A DNA stretch of 64,000 nt from Argyresthia goedartella (Eukaryota > Arthropoda > Insecta > Lepidoptera > Argyresthiidae): assembly GCA_949825045.1 (NCBI GenBank), contig OX463824.1, positions 26,878,001-26,942,000 of the forward strand, in the 5' to 3' direction. Shown here in pieces: positions 56,943-64,000 of this stretch; position 1 is the first letter of the stretch; each line of letters begins with the position of its first letter. The notes beneath the pieces are model-generated. The model ran no database searches and was not told the origin of the DNA. It was given only the letters and a program-made list of their open reading frames with translations. A program made the translations under genes and the position numbers.

Positions 56943-58372
56943 TCAAAGTATGTACCATTGCATATCTATATCTATACACTTTTTCCATCTCATAGGTAGT
57001 TGTATTGTATTGTACACATATTTATTTATTACTCATTTACAATAATCTCTTATTCTAATACAATAGCCCCACAAAACTGCTTAAGCAGTTTGATTGCGAG
57101 GTCGATGAGTCTCATTTTTATTTATTTTTTAAACATAAAGATAAAGTACTTATGAAATATTTTGTAGGTATAAAATGGAGTGTTAATTAAGCAAATATTT
57201 CTTTAACTTCGACGAAAACTTATGTCTATTTTTTTCCTGTCTAATGTCCACAGGTAAAGTATTTAGAAGGTATGGAATACGCTTTTTGAGCATCCTGTCG
57301 CCATAATAACTTATTACTCTGGGTACTTCATATTTACCCGTGTATATAGACCTAGTGAAATGTGCATGGGAGACTAGAGAGTGACTCTCTTGGCTGCCAT
57401 GATTATTCATTAGAATTAAATATTCTTCGATCCCTTTACTAAAAAAAACATTCGGATGGGAATCAATAAAATCTTTGAAGGCGGTTTGGACTGCCCCATC
57501 GGAGTTGTTTTTTTTCCCTTTCAAGAAGTTATCCAAATTTCGAAAAAAATGGTAATCTGTTGGAGCAAGGTCCGGAGAGTACCGTGGATGTCTTAGACAT
57601 TCCAATTGAAGCTCCTCTAATATGGTAGCCGTCTGTTGTGCAGTGTGTGGTCTAGCGTTATCATGAAGCAGCAGTGGTCTAGAGCGATTGACCAGCCTCG
57701 GTTGTTTAGCAGCTAGCTTTTCCATCATGATTTGCAGTTGCTGACATCTACCGTAATCATCTGGCCAGATTTAAGAAAGCTGTAATGAACGACACCAGCA
57801 ATAGTCCACCAAACGCTCACAAGTAACTTTTTGGAGTCAATTTTCGTTTGGGGCATGGTTTTGCTGGTTCGGCAGGGTTCAGCCATTGCCATGAGCGCTT
57901 CCGATTATCATACAGGATCCACTTTTTATCACAGGTAATAATTCGATTTAAAATCCTTTCATTTGTGTGCCGGGTGAGTAATTCAACGCAGCAGTCAACG
58001 CGCGTTTGTTGATTTGCTTCACTCAGTTCGTGAGGTTTCAAGCTTTTTCACCTTTCCAATTTGCTTCATGTGGATTAAAACAGTTTTATCACTAACACCG
58101 CAGCCTGCAGCAAACTCGGACGTGGTTTGCGATGGATCCGCTTCCACAATAGCCTTCAATTCTTCATTATCAACTTTGGTCTCCGGCCGTCCACGGGGCT
58201 TATTCTGCAGGTCGAAATTTCCAGAACGAAAACGTTGTAACCAAAAACGCACTGTGTTTTCTATTGCGGCACCGTCGCCATACACATCATTAATCCTTCG
58301 AGCCGTTTCTGCAGCACTGGTGCCACGGGAGAACTCATACTCGTAAATAACGCGATATTTCAAGTTTTCCAT
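56943..58372 (-). pseudogene. mariner transposase, frameshifted and interrupted by a LINE
   Basis: Minus strand, start at 58372: MENLKYRVIYEYEFSRGTSA, an HTH region, the linker GRPETKVDNEELKAIVEADP and VSDKTVLIHMKQIGKVKKLE. The frame shifts near 58030 at the point where relatives have WVPHEL. The catalytic set follows: D of ITCDKKW (57928-57930; the usual CDEKW with E changed to K), D of LLHDNARPHTA (57660-57662) and D of APTDYHFF (57555-57557), 34 residues apart. A second frame break lies between 57817 and 57730. After FFSKGIEE the LINE interrupts. The tail MRWKKCIDIDMQWYIL resumes at about 57000 and stops at 56943. Confidence 0.88.
57002..57424 (-). mobile_element. 5'-truncated LINE inserted in the mariner transposase
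   Basis: Minus strand: RSIYTGKYEVPRVISYYGDR, MLKKRIPYLLNTLPVDIRQE and KFSSKLKKYLLN with a stop at 57183 is the end of a CR1-type ORF2. The 3' UTR has a perfect AACTGCTTAAGCAGTT hairpin (57078-57093) and ends in a CAATA microsatellite. Transposase coding sequence continues on both sides. By chance the LINE frame is open from the transposase, giving one mixed frame at 57183-57728. Confidence 0.87.
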
Positions 58373-58560
58373 TTTGTAAGCTGAGTGAAGGAAGAAAAAA
58401 AACAATTGAGGAAAAAACAAATGAATTATAATTTTAGAAACACAAATACATGAGTAAATAGCTGTATAAATTTGAATTTGGAATTCCTAAGCATAGAGGA
58501 GATATTTGAGATCAAAGTGGCCAGTACGGCGAAACGCCAATTTCATATGTAATGACCTAA

Positions 58561-59214
58561 TATAAAGTGACTTTTTTTAGGTCATAATTTTGAAGAAAAA
58601 AAGTCACTTAAAAGTCAGTATAATCGGCTTTGCTCATGATTCAGTTTCTCATTATGCATTTATTCGATGACACGTTGTATATAAATAGTAATCATATCAT
58701 CAATCATCAATCAACTTCATATAATAGAACGAACGAAGGGTTCCAAACCATTGTACACGGATAAACGTAAAACGACAGTATTTTGCATTAATATTCCTTT
58801 TTAATTCTTAATTATTGAATACTAGGTAGGACTACTTTCAAGGTCATACATCAAAACATTAAAAAGGACTTTTGTGTATGTAGTATGTAAGTATTGAACT
58901 ATGTTGTCAAGTTAACGAAACTCTTTGCTCATTGAAACCGGAAGTGGATAGAAATTGAGTAACTTATTTACAGAAATAGAATCAAATATCATATTATTAT
59001 TATTATATTATAATTCCTATTTATATATTATATATATATCCAAAAATTATTATAATTCGAATCAGTAATTATTAGTCTTATTATGACAAATAACTAATCA
59101 GAAAATCTATACCCGCAATTAAAGATATTTTTCGATAATATCGAGAGAGTCTAGGTTCAACGGTAAACAAATAATACAAAACTAAGAAAACGGCTACACA
59201 AATAATCTCTTGTA
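58561..59214. other. Non-coding, nothing recognised
   Basis: AT-rich DNA with no exon or shared repeat recognised. Confidence 0.4.
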
Positions 59215-59430
59215 TGGGTGCTACTTTTAATTCTTAAAAACCCGTATGTTTTATTATTTGTTGTAATAGCAGTAATAGAAATAGACCTTTGTGAAAATTT
59301 CAGCTCACTACCTATTTCAGTTGATTGGTAGAGCCGTCACCGACAGACAGACAGACGGACGGACGTTCGGACAGCTGAGGCTTACTAATGGGTCCCGTTT
59401 GGCAACCTTCGGGTACAAAACCCTATAAAA
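59215..59430 (+). repeat. Repeat K, right half
   Basis: TTGTAATAGCAGTAATAGAA, GACAGACAGACAGACGGACG, GGGTCCCGTTTGGCAACC and GGGTACAAAACCCTA match the right half of repeat K. Confidence 0.75.
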
Positions 59431-60371
59431 TGAAAGGTCCCTAAAGAACAGCCATAGAACATAAATCAACGATTTTTAGTATTCCTTTTTATATGTATAT
59501 CTGCTGCTGTCTGCTGTTTATCTGTATGTTCGAGGACAACGTTAAAACGACTGAATCGAATTTCATGCGGTTTTCACAGGTAGATAAAACCCTATTTGAT
59601 ACAGAGTTAAGCCTTTTTTATCAAAATTTGACGTGAGATTTAAAAATTTTTGGATGCTACTTTATTGCTAAGATTTCCAAATTGCTTTTTTGTAACTGTA
59701 TATGCATGAGTTTGGTATTATTAGAAGGATCCAGCTAGGTCACATCTCACCAAAACCCTATTTTCAGAGTTTAACGAAGTCTTTTTTCCGGGTATAAGTA
59801 TATTTATAAGATCGGTAATTTCACTGCTCACAACACTATTAAGCGGTGGATCATTGGGTTCATATGTGGCAGCAGTGAATCATTGGGTTCTCAAGCGGTA
59901 TTCGTGATCTGAAAGTCGTTGTTTCAAATCCCACCAGTCAAAAAGAAATAAAAACAAAAAGCATAGACGGATACTTTTTCTTTTTGACTATCAATTTTCT
60001 CTCGGTCGGTCGCCCGGGTACAAATTTTTTTTTTACTTTCTGCTGGTAAAAAACAGTCTTTTTGCAAAGAAAATCAAAAGAAGAAAGTTGATTCTAGATA
60101 AATGCAGATATGATTTTTTGCAAAGTAAAAGGCTGCCAATGCCAGTTTTAGGGGGGATGGAAGAGTTGTAAACAGGTGCAACTAGGATTGAAAAGATTTA
60201 TCTGTAAACACCACACTAGGTCTAACCTGCATCGTGGAGTCCATGTCCTTTACAGTTTGACAGTTTTATTTATTGCATTAATTGGAGCCTCTAACTCTTC
60301 TTGCGTCGTGAACATAAGAAACTACAAATTATGCCGGATAAATAGAGAATTGGAGCTGCCCTTTCTAGCAT
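59431..60371. other. Non-coding; possible SINE scrap
   Basis: GTTGTTTCAAATCCCACC near 59925 resembles a tRNA B box, but no A box or family match is visible. Nothing else recognised. Confidence 0.35.
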
Positions 60372-60580
60372 CGTGAACGTAATCAATACTGGGTAAAAGA
60401 TGGGGAGTTGGGGGTGCGGGGCCCTCCTATTGAAACAGAAACAACGACTGCTGCTGGACAAATAGACAAATTTCCAACGTGTGAACGTAATCAGTACGGA
60501 GTAAAAGACGGGGGTTGGGGGGACGCAGCCCGCCATTGTTATAGAAACAACGACTCCTGCTGGAGAAGTAGTCAAATTGG
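60372..60580 (+). repeat. Two tandem units of about 105 bp
   Basis: Each unit has GTGAACGTAATCA-TAC, AGTAAAAGA-GGGG, CCTATTGAAACAGAAACAAC (or its variant) and GCTGGA-AA-TAG-CAAATT. The duplication gives an open frame of about 97 residues that I do not regard as a gene. Confidence 0.7.
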
Positions 60581-60714
60581 TGCTGAAACCAGGCCCAGGG
60601 CCAGACGCTTATGGCTGCTGGAATATAAAGACTTATGGCACAAAATAAATAGGTACGGAAATCAATCTACATACAAGCGCGCTCGAGCAACGCACACATA
60701 GTTTCTACGATACT

Positions 60715-60835
60715 ACGATAGGAGTTTCTACGCCCTTCTTCTCCCACAGTGGTCCAATGTAGAGAAGTGGCAAAAAAATGACGATTGCTATGTATATGTA
60801 AATATCTACAGTAATAAAGACATTTGGAATTTGGA
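60715..60835 (+). repeat. LINE A 3' UTR fragment
   Basis: GGAGTTTCTACGCCCTTCTT, CTCCCACAGTGGTCCAATG, TATGTAAATATCTACAGTAA and a TTTGGAATTTGGAAT tail. The left stem arm of the hairpin is lost at the truncation point. Confidence 0.82.
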
Positions 60836-61734
60836 ATAGATACTGCTCACGGACACGATATCTCAGAACAGTTCAAACCAGTGCGAGCGTGAGTGCCATC
60901 CGCTTGACTCGCGCGTCTGTTAATGCAAATAATGCAACAATGGAGCAACGGAAAAAAGTTATTATAACTGTTCAGTGGACGGTTAAAATAAATAACAGTT
61001 GCCTATTTTTCAATCAGTATAATACAATAAGTATTAACAAATTTTTTGTTAGGTAAATTGACGCCACCTTTAGTTACGTAAGTTGAAAACATGTTTTTTT
61101 GTTTGTGTAGATATTGTGTTGTTTTTCGGGTCATTTGACAGGTGTGGGTATAAAAAGGACAGGGCAATAGAAATTTTGTAACTCGGGTAGTCCGTTTAGA
61201 AGTTTTCAGGGATTTTCGATAGTGAAAATTGACAAACGTAAAATTGTGTGGGTATTTTTCTCTTCTGTAAACCTTTTGTATTGTAATAGAAGGCAGGTCT
61301 ATTATTTTGTTTTTTGGAGCGCCAGTACCATGTTAGTTTTTCGTGCATAAACCATAGTGGACAACCCTAGAGCGATCGTCGAGCGTAGCTATGAAAAGTG
61401 AAGTACATACATGTGGTTGACTTTTGTACCTATTTATTTTGTGCTTATGATCTAATTGATTTTCCCACGGCCAATTATATGCATGTTGCTTACTCACGTG
61501 TTGCAAATGCAGATAACCATGTTTTACTAAAATTGTTTGAGCGGTTCGGAAGGCAAACAAGTCAACCAAATAGTATTGCCCTACGTCATCCCATCTAGCC
61601 AATAGTCTCACCGATCTTCAAATTAGTTTCGTTATACGCTTTTATTCGTATCTTCATTTGAAATTTGAATTTCGAATAGTTCTTTGTCTTGTTGTATTTG
61701 GTTGCCTCCCCGGATATTTTATTCATATTCATAT
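60836..61734. other. Non-coding, nothing recognised
   Basis: No exon or shared repeat recognised. Confidence 0.4.
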
Positions 61735-62923
61735 TAATATTCATATTCTTTATTGCACAGAAATCTTAATAGTAAGGTAACAAAACATTTTATGAGCAAA
61801 GGCGAGCTTATCTCTAAAGAGAGATTTCTACCAGTAAACCTAGGTAGGACAGGAAAAATTGTGCAACAGGAGAGTCCTAGTGCGCAATAAAACTGTACAC
61901 ATCTAATTGTTTACAACTAAAACATAATAATTTAATAAATGATATATACTAAATAAAATACAAAAGCAAATTTTTTTTATATATATCAAACATATACTAC
62001 TTATATATACATATATAAAAGTACCTATCACGAAAGAGAAAGGAAATGCTCTTTCAATCTTGTCTTAAAAGTGAAAATTGAGGGACTATCTCTAATAGCG
62101 CAGGGAAGTGCGTTCCACAGTCGGATCGCCGTTAACCTAAGCGAGTGTTTGTAAGCGGCAGTGTTATGCCGAGGAGTAAAGAGAAGAGACATCGTGTGGG
62201 ATCTCCGGTTGCTATGCCTGGAGGAAATAAACTCGAAACGTTCTCGAAGATATGAGGGGTAGCGGGGATTTCGCAAAATGTTGAACAGATAGGAGAGAAC
62301 GTGCATATCACGACGAAGGCGGATCGGAAGCCACCCCAACTCCTGGCGATACTGTGAGACATGGTCATACTTGCGCAGCCCGAAGACAAACCGAATCCCG
62401 AGGTTTTGAAGTCGTCCGAGTTTGTTCAGTTGTTCTTCGTTCGCACTGACCCAGCAAACATCTGCATAGTCGATTAAAGGTAGTAGGAGGGACTGGGCAA
62501 GGGTGATTTTAGTCTGCTGTGGCAGGAAGTGCTGCAATCTCCGTAGGGAGTGAAATGACGCAAAGACTCGTCTGCTGACCTCACAAACATGGGGCGACCA
62601 GGACAACAATTTATCAAATACAACCCCAAGATTCTTGGCCTTCTCGCTGTATGAAATTATGTTACCATCATACACTATAGGGTCGACGGGCATTTTCTGA
62701 ACTAGGTTATGAGAGTGACGAGTACCCAAAATCATGGCCTGCAATTTGCCCGGGTTGACAAGCAGACCATAAGAGGTAGCCCATTTCCTGATGTTATCGA
62801 GATCAGCATTCAACGCCTCTACTGTCAGATTCACATCACACGGAGAGAAGTGCCGATATATTTGAAGGTCATCTGCGTACAGATGATAAGAAGAGGTAAG
62901 AACGTCAGAGATGGAGTTAATGA
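61735..62923 (-). mobile_element. LINE Z, 5'-truncated copy 1, coding part undamaged
   Basis: On the - strand the frame is open from 62922 to the stop at 62028 (about 298 codons): INSISDVLTSSYHLYADDLQ (motif C), YSEKAKNLGVVFDKLLSW, LLLPLIDYADVCWVSANEEQ, RDMHVLSYLFNILRNP and TFKTRLKEHFLSLS. The 3' UTR and an AATATGAAT tail run to about 61735. It is a CR1/Jockey-type LINE of a family distinct from LINE A. Lack of any stop suggests a recent insertion. It meets copy 2 head to head at 62923/62924. Confidence 0.88.
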
Positions 62924-64000
62924 GTTGGTTGAAATTCTAAAATCGCTCAGAGTCTCCTCGCACTCGGCTCTCTGGTTTGACTCCTACCTGAGAGACCGCC
63001 AGCAGCGTATTAAGTCTGAGGAGATCTCAACGAACTGGTGTAATCTTTCCGCGGGTGTTCCGCAGGGTGGTATCCTTTCTCCTCTTCTCTTCTCAGTATT
63101 CATTAACTCCATCTCCGACGTTCTTACTTCTTCATATCATCTCTACGCAGATGACCTCCAAATATATCGGCACTTCTCTCTTAGTGATGTAAATCTGACC
63201 GTAGAGGCGTTGAATGATGACCTCGATAACATCAGTAAATGGGCAATTTCATAAGGGCTGCTTGTCAACCCGGCAAAATCTCAAGCCATGATTATGGGTA
63301 CACGGCACTCAATTAACACAATACAAAATATCCCCGTCGATCCTGTGATGTATGAGGGTACGATAATCACCTACAGCGAGAAAGCTAAGAATCTTGGGGT
63401 TATATTTGATAACTTGCTGTCCTGGTCGCCCCATGTTTGTGAGGTCAGCAGACGAGTCTTTGCGTCATTTTACTCCCTACGGAGATTGCAGTACTTCCTG
63501 CCGCGGCAGACTAAAATCACCCTTGTTCAGTCCCTTCTACTACCTTTAATAGACTACGCGGATGCTTGTTGGGTCAGTGCGAACGAAGAACAACTGAATA
63601 AACTCGAGCGACTCCAAAACCTTGGGATTCGGTTTGTCTACGGGCTGCGCAAGTACGACCATGTCTCCCAGTATCGCAAGGAGCTGGGATGGCTTCCGAT
63701 CCGTCTTCGCCGTGATATGCACATTCTCTCTTATCTATTCAATATTTTGCGAAATCCCCGCTTCCCCACATATCTTTTCCCCAGGGATAGTAATCGGAGA
63801 TCCCACACGGTGTCTCTCCTGTCAACTCCTCGGCATAAAACTGCCGCCTACAAACACTCTTTTAGGTTAAGGGCAATCCGACTGTGGAACGCACTTCCAT
63901 GCACTATTAGGGATAGTCCCTCAATTTTCACTTTTATGAAAAGATTGAAAGCGTATTTCCTTTCTCTTTCGTAATTAGTATCATATTTATGTAAGTATAT
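62924..64000 (+). mobile_element. LINE Z, 5'-truncated copy 2, runs to the window edge
   Basis: Coding starts at LVEILKSLRVSSHSALWFDS, upstream of the point where copy 1 begins, and contains AGVPQGGILSPLLFSVFINS and YADDLQIY. A TAA at 63252-63254 replaces the tyrosine of copy 1 (SYGLLVNP). A 21-bp in-frame deletion removes part of the RERFEFISS stretch. The frame then runs to FLSLS and a stop at 63974. The 3' UTR lies outside the window. Confidence 0.87.

Larger units (their letters stand above)
56864..58560 (-). mobile_element. mariner (DD34D) element with nested LINE fragment
   Basis: Ends TTAGGTCCTTACATATGAAA (56864) and, inverted, at 58531-58560 continue through ATTGGCGTTT with few mismatches. 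The right side is followed by TA; at the left the bases are AA, a probable mutation. At 1697 bp it is about 400 bp longer than a standard mariner, the excess being a LINE fragment at 57002-57424. Confidence 0.9.

Noticed and set aside
60408..60701. 97-residue frame over the tandem duplication
   Set aside because: Duplicated non-coding unit followed by a LINE tail; the opposite strand is equally open and repetitive.
62028..63974. 5' inversion of a single LINE by twin priming
   Set aside because: Both halves contain the ORF2 3' end and differ at many positions, which twin priming of one transcript cannot give.
1..64000. CRISPR array or prokaryotic operon
   Set aside because: No regularly spaced identical short repeats with unique spacers; spliced exons and eukaryotic transposons throughout.

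Overview
The window reads as intronic, repeat-saturated nuclear DNA of a lepidopteran insect (moth or butterfly). It is AT-rich, spliced coding exons are small islands of higher GC, and the repeats are typically lepidopteran: tRNA-headed SINEs, CR1/Jockey-type LINEs with microsatellite tails, a maT (DD37D) and a mariner (DD34D) element, MITEs, and the familiar dispersed repeat whose edge carries AAGTGCGAGTC and GGTTCCGTACC. The species cannot be named from the sequence.

Only one host gene is supported. It lies on the + strand and crosses most of the window. Eight exons (3992-4121, 10380-10588, 31988-32098, 37560-37763, 39938-40089, 47316-47463, 48719-48849, 51399-51558) have consensus acceptors and donors, mutually compatible phases and no stop. 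Joined, they give 1245 nt (about 415 residues) spanning four immunoglobulin domains, two exons per domain, of a Sidestep (Side)-family cell-surface receptor. Side proteins are ligands of Beaten-path proteins in insect axon guidance and synaptic partner matching. The signal-peptide end and the fifth Ig, FN3, transmembrane and cytoplasmic parts were not found and should lie outside the window.

Layout: 1-3.9 kb, repeats upstream of the first visible exon; 4-10.4 kb, intron 1, whose 3' third is a decayed reverse transcriptase of an unusual family; 10.6-32 kb, a 21.4-kb intron holding an almost complete 5.2-kb LINE (17509-22712), other LINE pieces, MITEs and a GC-rich unknown insertion; 32-51.6 kb, the exon-rich part with shorter introns carrying SINEs and MITEs; 51.6-64 kb, downstream intron or flank with two DNA transposons (55278-56587 and 56864-58560) and a head-to-head pair of LINE copies at the right edge.

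The mobile elements record a nested history. A LINE split an older repeat and has since lost ORF2 to one nonsense codon. A LINE piece landed inside a mariner transposase. A MITE with TTAGG-like core landed in a LINE 3' UTR. I found no operon, CRISPR array, rRNA gene or functional tRNA gene. The most unusual items are the atypical reverse transcriptase remnant, the 571-bp GC-rich insertion, the broken partial duplicate of Side exon 6, and several quasi-palindromes that look like template-switch scars. I see no convincing undescribed multi-gene system.
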